A DNA stretch of 64,000 bases from Acidobacteriota bacterium (lineage in GTDB: Bacteria; Acidobacteriota; UBA4820), in contig JAKQCT010000088.1 of assembly GCA_029559035.1 (NCBI GenBank), forward strand, positions 79,059 through 143,058. The letters are read 5' to 3'. This document shows positions 26,078 to 35,943 of this stretch, piece after piece. The notes below the pieces were generated by a model. The model did no database searches. It was given only the letters and a program-made list of their open reading frames with translations, and had not been told where the DNA came from. How positions within the stretch are numbered: the first letter of the stretch is position 1; each line of letters starts with the position of its first letter. The position numbers and the translations under genes are program-made.

Positions 26078-29000
26078 AGCTTCACTTCGATTGCCAGCTT
26101 TTCCGCGTCGTCCACCTGCTTGAGGAAAGAGACGAAGGCGGGGTACTCGGAGGGGGGGACGATCTGGAAAGGAATGAAGGCGTTCCTCCGGACGGTGAAT
26201 CCGCCGCTCTCTTTCCTTACGATTATCGAATAGCTCCCGTACTTCGATTCCACCTTCTTTTTCCCGGGAAGTACCGCGGCCACTTCTCCGTCCGGCAGGG
26301 ACAGCGTGTATGCCTGGTTGATTATGAACGGCGTGCCGGTGCTGAGAGGAAGGGACCTCTTCTCGAGGCTCCCGAAGTTCTTCATCAGTTCGAGCCTGTC
26401 GATGGGCTCTTCGATCCTGAGGACGCCTCCGGTCGCAGAGGCGTAGCTGGATACCTTTGCGGAAGCCTTCAGGACGAGGCTCTTCTCGTTCTCGTCCAGG
26501 TTCAGGAAGTCGTAATCGGCGATCTCCACGTTCCCGAACTGCTTCGCGAAGGCCATCTGGAGCACTTCCTTCCACCTGTCCTTGGGAAGTTTCTTGAACG
26601 CGCTCCTGAACTGTGCTCCCTGGTCGGGATCGAGGGCCTGGCTGAGGCTGACATTCAAGTCGCCCGTGGGGCCGAACACCCTTTTTTCATCCTGTTCGCA
26701 GGCCTTCCACGGACCCCAGTCGCTCCCGAGAGTCAGTTCTTTCCACGGCTCCGGTGAAGTTACGGACAGGGCCTTCGCTCCCTGCAGGTACCAGGGAAGT
26801 ATCCCGGCGTCGCGGTAGCGCGACTCCAGGTAATAATCCGCGGTCTTTCCGCCGGGGTAGACCCTGAGCACCGGTATCCGGAAACGCCCTTCGGTCGGGA
26901 GCCGGTTCCCGTCGAGCGCTTCGGTCGTCGGTTCGGCGAAAAGGAAGTCGTACCTGATCCCGGCGGCGGCCAGCATCGCCATGGCGAGCTGCAGCCTGTT
27001 GCCTTCCCCGAGAAGCAGCGTCTCGGTGGGATTTCCCCAGCTTCTGCCTTCGCCGTCTATCTCGGACAGAACGAAGTCGATTATCGCTTCGATCTTCGCG
27101 GCGTCCGTCCCGAGCCCTGCAAGGAGGGAACCGCATTTTTCCGATATCTCCAGGGACACGGGATGAGAGCCGGTGACCTCGTTCTGAAGGGAAAGGGCAA
27201 AATCCCGCCAGTCCAGGTTACCAACCGCGTCCACGAGAGGAAGGTAGAAGTTCCTGGACGGAAGGTCCGGTTCGTAGACCAGTCTGGGCATCGACCTGTA
27301 TTCGTATTTCCTTACGATCAGGCCGTCCTCTTTCGTCTCGACGGGAGGGGCGGGCAGGTTCTGCTCGTAGAAACTCATCTTGAAGGAAGGCGGATACTTG
27401 ATGGACCAGCATGTCCTGGCGAAAGGCTTCTCAACGTCCTGGAACATGAAAACGTAGGGGGTGTAGTAACAGCCTCTCTTCACTCCGTTGTATCCGGACA
27501 TCATCAGGTATTCGTACTCGACTATGTCCCCGACCTCCAGGCCTGACATGCCTATGGAGCGCTTGTTAGGAACGATCTCCGGCTCGACGATGGTCCCGTC
27601 AGGCTTGATCGTCCTCAGGGTGAGCAGGTAGGCCGAGGGGAATCGCTGTTCGCCCTCCCTCTCGACTCCGTCGCGGTCGTGGATGGCCACGACGCCGTGG
27701 TATCGCTCGAGGATGGAGCCGTCCGCATAGACCCTCGAGACCTGGTGGTCGAGCAGGTACGAAGACGAAGCGCCGCCGGTTTCGCTGCCGAGGTTCTCGA
27801 GCGCTTCGGATAGGGGGATCCTTTCGCTTTCAAAGGGAAAGTCCCCTCCGGAAAGCCATCCGAGGTGGTCCACGGAAAAGACCGAGGGGTCCCTTTCCTT
27901 GATCGCGGATAGGATCCCGTTCGCCTCCGAGTCGTTCCCCTCGAGGAAGAGTAGGCTCGCCTTCATCATGCCCCAGGTCTTGTTCAGGGGGTTCTTTTCA
28001 AGCAGTGATTCGACGGCTTTCAGTCCCTCGCGATTCCTTCCCAGCTTCCTCAGATATTCGATCTTGTTCTGTTCGATGAAGGATCCCGGGTCGCCGAAGA
28101 TCCTCTGCTGCTGGGACAGCATTTCGAGGGCTTTTTCGTATTCCCCAATGGAAGCGTAGTAGTCCTCGAATTCTTCAGGGACTATCCGCAGCTTCGAAAG
28201 GGTTTCCAGCGCTTCTAACTGGTCTGCCCTGTTCTTCCTCGATCCGCAGAAATTGAGCCACTCCTCTTCCACCTGGGAGTTCTGGGGAAAAACCGACCTC
28301 GCTCGGGAGATGACATCTTTCGCGTCAACGTTCCAGCCCAGGTCGCCGAGTTCTCTCGAGAGCTGGATGAACCATCGCGGGTCCGAGGGGTGATCGTCCG
28401 CGAGGCGTCTCAGCTCCGCCAGAAATTCCTCGCCCTGGGAAGACGCGGATTTGAGGTAGATCTTGAAGTACCTTGCCTCCGGGCAGTCAGGGTTGTCCTT
28501 GAGTATATCGTCCACCAGGAACTCGGCGCGGCTGAGGGCGTAGCTCTCGGGAAGGTCGAACGATTTTTCGACGATGAGCTCCGAAAGAGCCAGTTTCCAA
28601 AGGAGGGAATCGGGGCGCTCCCTGAGCGCTTTGTCAAGACATAGGCGGGCGCGCGGGTAATCGGCGACCGACCTGAAGAAGAGGCCGGCGATTCCCAGGA
28701 GAAGATGGTCGTTACCGTCGGAGCCCGAGGCCGCCGGATGCGTGAACACTCCTTCGGCGCGGCAGCCGGTTGAAGGGGCCGCGGACGGAACTGATCCCGT
28801 GAAAACGATCCTGCCGGAAGCCCCCTTCCTTCCCAGGATCGAAAAAGATGGGCCTTCGTTGCTGTTCACGGAATGGAACAGGCAGGAGGCAAGGTGGGAG
28901 CCCTTTTCCAGCCTTATCTTCAAGATGTTTATGGGCGGGGATGTCCGGGAAAAGGGATCGTTCCCGAAAACCGGGGTTCCGTCAATCGCAAATTTCAAGG

Positions 29001-29745
29001 GCGACCTCGAAGAGATCAGAAGGTAATAAAGCCCGCCTTCTTCGCACTCGAACGGCACGTGCATCCTGCCGAGGTATTCTCCCTTGACCTCCGCCAGTGT
29101 CGACGGGATGTTGAGGAACTGGCTGTTCCTCGCGAAGCGGGTCACCGGGCCTGCAGGACCGGCGGGATAAGGAGAACGCGCGAATCTGGTCCTGGGAAGC
29201 TCCTCGTCGGGCTTTTCGAAGAAGGCTCCGGGAGGTATCCCCATCCGGTCAAGGCACGACTCCATTCGGGCCCTGTCTCCCTTTCTGGTGGCCAGGACGT
29301 AAAGCGACCTCAGGATCCTGTACTTGAGGACCGGGTCTTCCGGGTCTCTCTCAAGAGCGGACGTCATCACCTTTTCGGCGATCTTCTCCGTGACGGCGTT
29401 GAAGGTCATCTCCTCCTCGATTATGTCGGAGAGCAGCGCCGACACGGGGCTTTCGGGGTACACGTCGAAACCCTCCAACGCCGCGAGGATGGCTCTTTCC
29501 CTTTGACCCGCAGCCTTGAGGAAGTAGTAAAGGGAAACGTAATCGACGGGATAAAGGGCTTCGCTGTCCTTGACGCCTTCCAGCAGCGAAACGCATCTGC
29601 CGAGGTCTTTTTCTCCGGCCAGGAGCTCGACCGATGGGGATTCGAAGGAGACCTCCGCCGGCTCCGAGGTCTTCAAAGCCTCCGGCGCGCAAGCGGCGGA
29701 GAGGGAGAACGAAATCGCGATCATGAAAAGGAGTCTTCTCACCAT
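26071..29745 (-). CDS. Lipoprotein with TPRs, DUF3857 and a degenerate transglutaminase domain
   Basis: 1224 residues from ATG 29745, which overlaps the upstream stop (ATGGTGA). A lipoprotein signal peptide has the lipobox SAAC. A long helical/TPR-like half is followed by a DUF3857 domain (TIKPDGTIVEPEIVPN, GMSGLEVGDIVEYEYLMM) and a transglutaminase-like domain. At the position of the catalytic GDCKDK of its neighbour this one reads GEGNRLQ, with Asn916 in place of Cys; the His and Asp positions are also lost. It is therefore probably a binding or structural protein at the membrane. Paralogous in layout to the gene before it. Confidence 0.85.
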   Translation of the reverse strand: MVRRLLFMIAISFSLSAACAPEALKTSEPAEVSFESPSVELLAGEKDLGRCVSLLEGVKDSEALYPVDYVSLYYFLKAAGQRERAILAALEGFDVYPESPVSALLSDIIEEEMTFNAVTEKIAEKVMTSALERDPEDPVLKYRILRSLYVLATRKGDRARMESCLDRMGIPPGAFFEKPDEELPRTRFARSPYPAGPAGPVTRFARNSQFLNIPSTLAEVKGEYLGRMHVPFECEEGGLYYLLISSRSPLKFAIDGTPVFGNDPFSRTSPPINILKIRLEKGSHLASCLFHSVNSNEGPSFSILGRKGASGRIVFTGSVPSAAPSTGCRAEGVFTHPAASGSDGNDHLLLGIAGLFFRSVADYPRARLCLDKALRERPDSLLWKLALSELIVEKSFDLPESYALSRAEFLVDDILKDNPDCPEARYFKIYLKSASSQGEEFLAELRRLADDHPSDPRWFIQLSRELGDLGWNVDAKDVISRARSVFPQNSQVEEEWLNFCGSRKNRADQLEALETLSKLRIVPEEFEDYYASIGEYEKALEMLSQQQRIFGDPGSFIEQNKIEYLRKLGRNREGLKAVESLLEKNPLNKTWGMMKASLLFLEGNDSEANGILSAIKERDPSVFSVDHLGWLSGGDFPFESERIPLSEALENLGSETGGASSSYLLDHQVSRVYADGSILERYHGVVAIHDRDGVEREGEQRFPSAYLLTLRTIKPDGTIVEPEIVPNKRSIGMSGLEVGDIVEYEYLMMSGYNGVKRGCYYTPYVFMFQDVEKPFARTCWSIKYPPSFKMSFYEQNLPAPPVETKEDGLIVRKYEYRSMPRLVYEPDLPSRNFYLPLVDAVGNLDWRDFALSLQNEVTGSHPVSLEISEKCGSLLAGLGTDAAKIEAIIDFVLSEIDGEGRSWGNPTETLLLGEGNRLQLAMAMLAAAGIRYDFLFAEPTTEALDGNRLPTEGRFRIPVLRVYPGGKTADYYLESRYRDAGILPWYLQGAKALSVTSPEPWKELTLGSDWGPWKACEQDEKRVFGPTGDLNVSLSQALDPDQGAQFRSAFKKLPKDRWKEVLQMAFAKQFGNVEIADYDFLNLDENEKSLVLKASAKVSSYASATGGVLRIEEPIDRLELMKNFGSLEKRSLPLSTGTPFIINQAYTLSLPDGEVAAVLPGKKKVESKYGSYSIIVRKESGGFTVRRNAFIPFQIVPPSEYPAFVSFLKQVDDAEKLAIEVKLR

Positions 29746-32700
29746 TGGATCTTCATCCTTTCGGAAATGAGCTTGTCTACGTTGATGGCGAAGTCCCTGA
29801 ACTTGGGGTAGTCTTCCGTCGAGACCCTCGCGGTTGAAAGGACCGCGCTCGAAGTGACGGTCACTGAATCCCCGTTCCTCGACACTTCCCTCCTGAATGA
29901 CCCGAATTCCGTTTCGAGGGCCTCCGCACCCGGCAGGTCGGCTTTCGTGCCGGGCTGGAGCGAGTAGGTCAAGGTGTGGCTCTGAACGGAGGGGTAGGGA
30001 AGGACAAGGTCCGTAGTCCTCTCCGTCAGGGCGCAATATCCGCTGAAGATCCCGCTCGCGCCCATCCAGAGCGGAAGGGTGGCCGCGTCTTCTCCGGCAG
30101 GCTTGGAGAGGTCGCTGACCGCTCCTTCGAAGCTTATGGACGGGTCCGAGTTGATGTCGCTCATGTCCGAAAACGACGCTCCCGTTATCCTTGATCCCGG
30201 GTAACTGTAGGAAAGCTGCTTTTCGAGCCGCTCCTTCTGCTTGTCGGGGTTCTTGAAATTGCTTCTCACGTCGGAAGCCTCCTGCCCCCTCACCTTCAGG
30301 GAGCCTTTCATCGCCGCGCTTTTCTCGCCCTTCCTGATGTCGAAGCTGTATTCTGCTTCGTAGGAGTTCGCTGAGGCTTCTTTCAGGGGGATCGCTCTGA
30401 CCCGGGCGGTGCCGTCGTGGTTCACGACGAGGACGTCGCAGTCCTGGTCGAGGTGGGGGATCTCGGCGATCCCCGAATACTCAGCAGTCCCGTCAAGGAA
30501 AAGGTCCGCCTCAGGAACGTAACAGATGGCGTGGTTGAAGGTCGCCAGCGAAGCGGGGGATTTTTCCACTTTTCCGAGGTTGCGCGTGCGGATCAGAGCC
30601 ATCGACGCTTCGACTCCCGCCTCCCTGAGCATCGAGCATAAAAGTATCGCCTTGTCCTTGCAGTCGCCGAACCTCCGTTCGAAGATCCTTCTGGCTTTGT
30701 AGGGCTTGTAGCCGTGGACCCCGAACTCGAGCCCCACGTATCTAGTCTGTCCCACGACCCACCCGTGCACCGCCTTCACCTTGTCCATCACGGAGGACTT
30801 GTCCGTCGTAAGGTTCGACACAACAGCCTTCGCCTCGCTCCCCAGTTCCCACTGGTCCCTTATGAAGGAGGAATACCACGCGCCGAGCTCCTCCCAGCTT
30901 CTGAAGGTCGAGACGTGGATGTAAGACGATCTCTCGCCGAAACCCGGAGAGTACGCTTCCGGGCGGCTCTTGGGGATGTCCTTCCTGACCCACTGCCAGG
31001 TCGTCTTTCCCATCGCCTTGATGACGCTGGGCTCTATATCCAGCTTGTGCGGCGCGTATGCCACCTGAAGAGAGTCGGGGACCCTCAGCGTGTACCTTTT
31101 CACCATGACCGGGGATGTCTCCTCGAAGGGGACCAGGTCTCCGAAGTAGTGTCCGAAAGTGTTCGCCTCGCTCGTGTCCGTCAGCAGGTACTCTATAGAA
31201 ACGGTATCCCCCTCCTTGAGGCTCGGGAAGGTCAGGACGAGCTGCCTGTTCCTGTAATATAGCTGGTACTGCGGGTCCGAGAGAGAGGAAGTCACGTAGG
31301 ACTGGGCCCTTATCTTCGTCCCGCCGGGCCTGGTGACGCTCGAATCCAGGACCCTGACGTCCTGCCAGTCGGGGTCGAATGTGATCGGGAAAGAAGACAT
31401 CGCCTTCACGCCCGTCAGGTCCTGGACCTTCGTGACGAACTGCACGTAACGGGAAGAAAGCCCCGATGGTTCCACGGAGACGAAGGTGTTGTGCAGAAGG
31501 ATCACGAGCGGCTCTCCCTCCAGGCCTGCCCCTGCTGCGGGAATCTCGCCCTCGGGGATCCTGAACGCGCCGTAAAAGAGCTCCTCATCGGGCTTCAGGA
31601 AGGCGAGCCTCCTCTTCAGGTTGTCGTTCTGCGGATTCAGAAGGAGCGCCTTCTCGAACTGCTCCAGGGCCTTTCCTGTCTCCCCCCGGGCGATCAATAT
31701 CTCACCGAAAAGCTCCCTTCCCGCCGGCCAGTCCGGAGCGAACTCGAAGAAAGGCCCGATCGTTTTTTCCGCCTCTTCCGGCCGGCCCATGTCGAGAAGG
31801 TATGAAGAGAGCTTGTAGATGACGCTGCGGCTGTACGGTATCTTCGAGAGGTAATCCCCGTAAAGGGCGGCGGCCTCCGATGAACGGCCCTGGGCGGCGA
31901 ACAGGTTGAACAGTCCCTCGGCCGTCTCTTCTGTGTAGTCCATCTTCAGCAGCTCCCGGAACAGCTTCTCCCGCCCGGCGAAGTCCTTGGCCGCGTCCTT
32001 CATCCAGATAAGGGTCTGAAGGACCGGGATGTTGGACTGATGTCTCTCTCGGAGTTTTTCTGCTTCCCTCATTGCCATGCCGTCGGCCAGGGAACCGGAA
32101 AGGACCGCGTACTTCTGGGCCTTCAGGTAAGGGTCTTCAGGACGCAGGGCGAGGGCCCTGTCGAGGTACCTTACGGCGGGAAGGGTCATTCCGCGCCTGT
32201 TGTAATAGTAATAGAGCCTCAAAAAGCTTTCCGGGGAAGGGAACGCTTCGGCCGATTTTTCATACGCTTCCCTTTTCCGGTTGGGGTCGGTCTCGGCCTC
32301 GCCTATGAAGTGGTTTATCCACAGGGGAGCGCCTTCCTTTCCCAGGGCGGATTTCATAGCGTCGACATCGGGGTGTTCCTTCTCGTCGAAGCTCCTGACC
32401 CCGTAAAGGTAGAGCCCGAGCCTGAAGGAGTCCTCCCATCCGCCCGATGCGGCCGCCTTCTCGAGCTCTTCCGCGGGATCGAAGAACCTGAACCCTTTCG
32501 AAGGCAGCCCGGGGCGTCGAAGAACGGCTTTAAGACCTTCCGCCAACCTGCCCGGATCGCTGGTGGAAACAAACCCGCGGAGGGGAGCGCCTGAAGCGTC
32601 CGTCAGTCGGGCCCTTGCAACCCAGGGGGAAAAAGCGTGGCAGGATTTGACGAGAATGACGTTCCATCCCCGGGCGAGCCTTATGGCGTAGCTGAACTGA

Positions 32701-33374
32701 TCGAATGCGGACGGAGAATAATCGGGGTTGGACGCGACCAGGTCCCTGTTGAGCCAGATCTTGTGAGCTCCGGCGAAAGAACACCTGATGACCGCGTCCC
32801 TCTCAGTCTCCGAATGTATGAAGGATGCGAGGTATGCCGTGGCGTTGGAGGAAGGGTCCACGTAGTTGCCGAGAAAGGCTATCCCGTTGTAGTTGCACGG
32901 AGGAATGCGCCTCCAACTCACGTCGCGGTCGATTCCCCTGGCTGAAGCGGAGAGGTCCAGCTTCTCTTCGGGTGCGTAAACGGCGTCGAAGCCGCCCTTG
33001 TCCTCGTTGCCGAACGGGGCGATTATCATCCAGTCGGTGATGAACCCTTCGCGCTTCGCCATCGCCTCGGCATCTTTCCACCTGTCCTGGTTGGCAAGCA
33101 GGAACCTCAGGAGGCTTCTCGCCTTTGCGGCGACCATGGGATGGGCGTCTTCGGAGGAGGCGATCTTTTCGATGCCTGGCTGGATTGAGCCGTATTCGGC
33201 GCTTCCCCAGAGGTCGTACAGGGAGCAAAGGTACGCGAGCGATCCTGCTCCGTCCCGCTGCTCGTAGGCTTTTTCCGCCCACTCTTTGGCCCTCTCGTCC
33301 ATGAACCCCTGCGAGAACAGAGGTGCAGAAGCGATCATCAGGACGAGAAGAAAGACGGCACACATCCTTTTCAT
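29739..33374 (-). CDS. Secreted TPR, DUF3857 and transglutaminase-like protein
   Basis: 1211 residues from ATG 33374, with a GGAG site. A signal peptide ends near LFSQG. TPR-like repeats include ALALRPEDPYLKAQKYA and ALLLNPQNDNLKRRLAFL, followed by a DUF3857 domain (VTRPGGTKIRAQSYVTS, LKEGDTVSIEYLL). The transglutaminase-like triad is complete: Cys905 (GDCKDKAILLC), His948 (FNHAICYV) and Asp961 (LDGTAEY). It is likely a periplasmic or surface enzyme; the substrate is unknown. It heads a two-gene operon with a degenerate paralogue. Confidence 0.88.
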   Translation of the reverse strand: MKRMCAVFLLVLMIASAPLFSQGFMDERAKEWAEKAYEQRDGAGSLAYLCSLYDLWGSAEYGSIQPGIEKIASSEDAHPMVAAKARSLLRFLLANQDRWKDAEAMAKREGFITDWMIIAPFGNEDKGGFDAVYAPEEKLDLSASARGIDRDVSWRRIPPCNYNGIAFLGNYVDPSSNATAYLASFIHSETERDAVIRCSFAGAHKIWLNRDLVASNPDYSPSAFDQFSYAIRLARGWNVILVKSCHAFSPWVARARLTDASGAPLRGFVSTSDPGRLAEGLKAVLRRPGLPSKGFRFFDPAEELEKAAASGGWEDSFRLGLYLYGVRSFDEKEHPDVDAMKSALGKEGAPLWINHFIGEAETDPNRKREAYEKSAEAFPSPESFLRLYYYYNRRGMTLPAVRYLDRALALRPEDPYLKAQKYAVLSGSLADGMAMREAEKLRERHQSNIPVLQTLIWMKDAAKDFAGREKLFRELLKMDYTEETAEGLFNLFAAQGRSSEAAALYGDYLSKIPYSRSVIYKLSSYLLDMGRPEEAEKTIGPFFEFAPDWPAGRELFGEILIARGETGKALEQFEKALLLNPQNDNLKRRLAFLKPDEELFYGAFRIPEGEIPAAGAGLEGEPLVILLHNTFVSVEPSGLSSRYVQFVTKVQDLTGVKAMSSFPITFDPDWQDVRVLDSSVTRPGGTKIRAQSYVTSSLSDPQYQLYYRNRQLVLTFPSLKEGDTVSIEYLLTDTSEANTFGHYFGDLVPFEETSPVMVKRYTLRVPDSLQVAYAPHKLDIEPSVIKAMGKTTWQWVRKDIPKSRPEAYSPGFGERSSYIHVSTFRSWEELGAWYSSFIRDQWELGSEAKAVVSNLTTDKSSVMDKVKAVHGWVVGQTRYVGLEFGVHGYKPYKARRIFERRFGDCKDKAILLCSMLREAGVEASMALIRTRNLGKVEKSPASLATFNHAICYVPEADLFLDGTAEYSGIAEIPHLDQDCDVLVVNHDGTARVRAIPLKEASANSYEAEYSFDIRKGEKSAAMKGSLKVRGQEASDVRSNFKNPDKQKERLEKQLSYSYPGSRITGASFSDMSDINSDPSISFEGAVSDLSKPAGEDAATLPLWMGASGIFSGYCALTERTTDLVLPYPSVQSHTLTYSLQPGTKADLPGAEALETEFGSFRREVSRNGDSVTVTSSAVLSTARVSTEDYPKFRDFAINVDKLISERMKIQW

Positions 33375-33401
33375 GAGGTCTCCTTCGTTTTCAAAGCATT
33401 G

Positions 33402-33430
33402 ATTGTAGAACATCGGCTGCCAAATGACAA
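33402..33430 (-). promoter_or_regulatory. Sigma70 promoter of the transglutaminase-like pair
   Basis: On the minus strand TTGTCA, 17-base spacer, TACAAT, about 28 bases before the ATG at 33374. Confidence 0.65.
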
Positions 33431-33468
33431 AGAGGCTCTGCCGCGGAAGGCGTCGCCACTTCGGCGCG

Positions 33469-33477
33469 TGTTATAAT
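33469..33477 (+). promoter_or_regulatory. Extended -10 promoter of the MgtE-like gene
   Basis: TGTTATAAT is a perfect extended -10 element, 59 bases before the ATG at 33536. No good -35 is seen. Confidence 0.5.
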
Positions 33478-33535
33478 TGTCGACTTACAGTGTTTCAGGT
33501 TTTCGAGCAATGCTGCTTTGACAGACGGTGGCCGT

Positions 33536-34552
33536 ATGAAGATGAAAAAGAAGAAAAGCCAGCAAGACCAGCCGGCCCTGACGATTGCGAGGCACGATTT
33601 CGCCGCCATAAACGAAGGGTCGACGGTCGGGGAGGCTCTAGAAGGTCTGAGGGCCGGCGGGATAGGAGAGCGGATAATTTATTTTTACGTCACGGACGAC
33701 AAGGGAAAGATGACCGGCGTCGTGCCTGTCAGAAGGATGCTCACCGCTCCGCTCGACACGAAGATCGCTGAAGTAATGATAAAGAAAACGATCAAGCTCC
33801 GCGAGGACGTTACGATACTGGAAGCATACGAAGCGATGAACGAAAGAAAGCTCCTGGCGCTGCCGATAGTCGACGGGAACGGACGGATAAAGGGCGTGGT
33901 GGACGCTGGCATGTTCTCGGACGGGCCGCCAGACCATTTGGACAAGGGGACAATTGACGAGATCTTCAAGATAATCGGCGTCCACGTCTCCGAGGCGAGG
34001 GACGTTTCCCCCGCGACGGTCTTCAGAAGGCGCTTCCCGTGGCTTGTGGCGACCATAATCAGCGGCACGACTTGCGCTCTGCTCGCGAGCGTGTTCGATG
34101 CGACGCTGGCCGCAAGCCTCGTCCTGGCTTTTTTCCTGACCCTGGTACTGGGGCTAGGAGAGAGCGTCAGCATGCAGTCTATGACCGTGGCGATACACGC
34201 TCTCAGGACCGTCAAGCCGAACGCGGGATGGTACTTCAGGTCTCTCGCACGGGAGGCCGGGTCGGCTCTGCTCCTTGGTGTTGTATGCGGGTCTGTCGTC
34301 GGATCGATAGTCTGGGCGTGGAGGGGCGACGGGGTCGCCGCCGTTTCAATAGGCGCCAGCATCCTTGCGGTCATCGTGATCGACAACGCCTGGGGTCTCA
34401 CAATACCGACTTTGCTTCACCTGTTCAGGGTAGATCCGAAGATAGCGGCGGGCCCTGTCACCCTGGCCGTTTCGGACATCTGCACGATCCTGATATATTT
34501 CACGATCGCAATGTTCCTGCTGGGACGGCATCCGCCCGCCGGGACGGGATGA
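33536..34552 (+). CDS. MgtE-like magnesium transporter without the N domain
   Basis: About 338 residues from ATG 33536; TTG 33518 is an in-frame alternative. Two CBS domains come first (IIYFYVTDDKGKMTGVVPV, LLALPIVDGNGRIKGVV), then the MgtE membrane domain of five helices: RRFPWLVATIISG, LGLGESVSMQSMTV, and VDPKIAAGPVTLAVSDIC with the pore-lining Asp. The usual N-terminal MgtE_N superhelix is absent, so gating by cytoplasmic magnesium may differ. It is transcribed divergently from the transglutaminase-like pair. Confidence 0.85.
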   Translation: MKMKKKKSQQDQPALTIARHDFAAINEGSTVGEALEGLRAGGIGERIIYFYVTDDKGKMTGVVPVRRMLTAPLDTKIAEVMIKKTIKLREDVTILEAYEAMNERKLLALPIVDGNGRIKGVVDAGMFSDGPPDHLDKGTIDEIFKIIGVHVSEARDVSPATVFRRRFPWLVATIISGTTCALLASVFDATLAASLVLAFFLTLVLGLGESVSMQSMTVAIHALRTVKPNAGWYFRSLAREAGSALLLGVVCGSVVGSIVWAWRGDGVAAVSIGASILAVIVIDNAWGLTIPTLLHLFRVDPKIAAGPVTLAVSDICTILIYFTIAMFLLGRHPPAGTG

Positions 34553-34618
34553 TCCCGGGGAGACGGCCGCATGGCTTCCACCCGGCCCCCCGGAGGCCGG
34601 CAAACGATCAATAAAAAG

Positions 34619-34647
34619 TTGAGGATATTGACGATTTGAGGTATCCT
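34619..34647 (+). promoter_or_regulatory. Possible promoter before the zinc-ribbon/TPR gene
   Basis: TTGAGG (34619-34624), 17-base spacer, TATCCT (34642-34647), leaving a leader of about 80 bases before ATG 34736. Confidence 0.35.
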
Positions 34648-34735
34648 GTTCCATTGACCGGGAGCTTTCGGCAGCGGTTTTTAAGTTGCCGCGAAGTGCC
34701 GGAGGATCGCCGGTAGCGGAGCTGAAAAGGACATC

Positions 34736-35929
34736 ATGAAGGGAAAACACAGGACAAGCTTCATTTGCCAGAGCTGCGGAGCGTTGATAGACGCCCGTTC
34801 TCAGAGATGCGGGACATGCGGCCGCAACCCTGTGATCCAGACTTCCTTCAGGGGGTCCGAGAGCGTTCATGGCCCGGACGGAGCCCCGGAGAAAAATCAA
34901 TCGCGGTGCTCGGGGGAGTGCGACGAACTCAGGAGCCAGCAGTCACGCTTGCAGAAGGAGAACAGGTCCCTTGCTGCTTCTCTGGAAGAGCTGGAAAAGG
35001 AACTGATCGTGACGAAAGCCGGGCTCGAAACGCTTCTCGGTGAGCTTTGCGGCAGGAAGACGATCGACAGGAGAGGGTTCATCGGAAAATGGGCTTCCCA
35101 GGCCAAGAGCGATTTCAAGGGACTGCGGCTGAGGGAGCTCTTCCTGTCAAAAAAATGGGAGTTCCTTGGAGACAGCCCCGGAAAGAACGGATCGAAATAC
35201 AGGTCGCTCATCGCAGGGGCGGAGAGCTTTTTCGCCGCGATGGAATGGGAGAAAGCCTATCCTCCGCTTGTCTCGGCGGAAGAACTCGCGGGAGAGAGTT
35301 TTCCGCTGGCCGCTTTCATGGCGAGGTTCGCCGCCGAAACGGGAAAATTCGCAGATGCAGTGAGGTACGCTTCCAAAGCTCTTGAAGAAAAGCCCCTTCC
35401 TCTGGAGACGATCAAGCTTGCCGCGCTTTCGAACCTGATGGCGGGAAACCCCGGGGAAGCGCGTAAGCTAGCGGACAGGTGGATCAGGGAAGCAGGCGAA
35501 GGTTACGAACCGCTCCTTTTCAAGGCATGCGTAAAGGCTTCCTCGGGCCGCTGGGACGAAGCCGGCAAGTACTGCGAGAAAGCCATCCGCAAGGATGAAG
35601 GGCTCATCCCCCGGCTGATCCTGGCGTTCTCCCTGCTCAGGCAAAAGAAGCGCGGCCCGGCAAAGAAGGTCCTCGACGCCGCTTCCGGTTTTTACCCCGC
35701 GAGCCCTGAAATAAAGCACATGCAGCACGCGCTTCACCTCCTCAACGGCGCCCTCGAGGAAGCGGTGACCGTGAGGTCCACTTTTCCCGAGGCCGAGGAC
35801 GTCATCCTTTGCAGGAAAAGGGAGAAGCTGCTAAACGCCAAGAAGATCGAGAGATTTTTCGAAACTGTCGAACCCGACATGGAGATGGTGATGAGCGACC
35901 TGAACGCGGATAGGCCCTTTCCGGAGTAG
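34736..35929 (+). CDS. Zinc-ribbon, coiled-coil and TPR protein
   Basis: 397 residues. An N-terminal zinc ribbon has two CxxC pairs (ICQSCGALI, RCGTCGRNP). A coiled coil at about residues 55-105 (LRSQQSRLQKENRSLAASLE) precedes TPR-like helix pairs at about 150-340 (AAETGKFADAVRYASKALEE, WDEAGKYCEKAIRKDEG). No enzyme motif is seen; likely a cytoplasmic scaffold. It lies 14 bases before the phosphohexomutase gene. Confidence 0.75.
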   Translation: MKGKHRTSFICQSCGALIDARSQRCGTCGRNPVIQTSFRGSESVHGPDGAPEKNQSRCSGECDELRSQQSRLQKENRSLAASLEELEKELIVTKAGLETLLGELCGRKTIDRRGFIGKWASQAKSDFKGLRLRELFLSKKWEFLGDSPGKNGSKYRSLIAGAESFFAAMEWEKAYPPLVSAEELAGESFPLAAFMARFAAETGKFADAVRYASKALEEKPLPLETIKLAALSNLMAGNPGEARKLADRWIREAGEGYEPLLFKACVKASSGRWDEAGKYCEKAIRKDEGLIPRLILAFSLLRQKKRGPAKKVLDAASGFYPASPEIKHMQHALHLLNGALEEAVTVRSTFPEAEDVILCRKREKLLNAKKIERFFETVEPDMEMVMSDLNADRPFPE

Positions 35930-35943
35930 GCGCTCGTCTTTGC

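Noticed and set aside
29746..30036. N-terminal extension of the degenerate transglutaminase protein
   Set aside because: It overlaps the upstream gene and the lipoprotein signal starts at ATG 29745.
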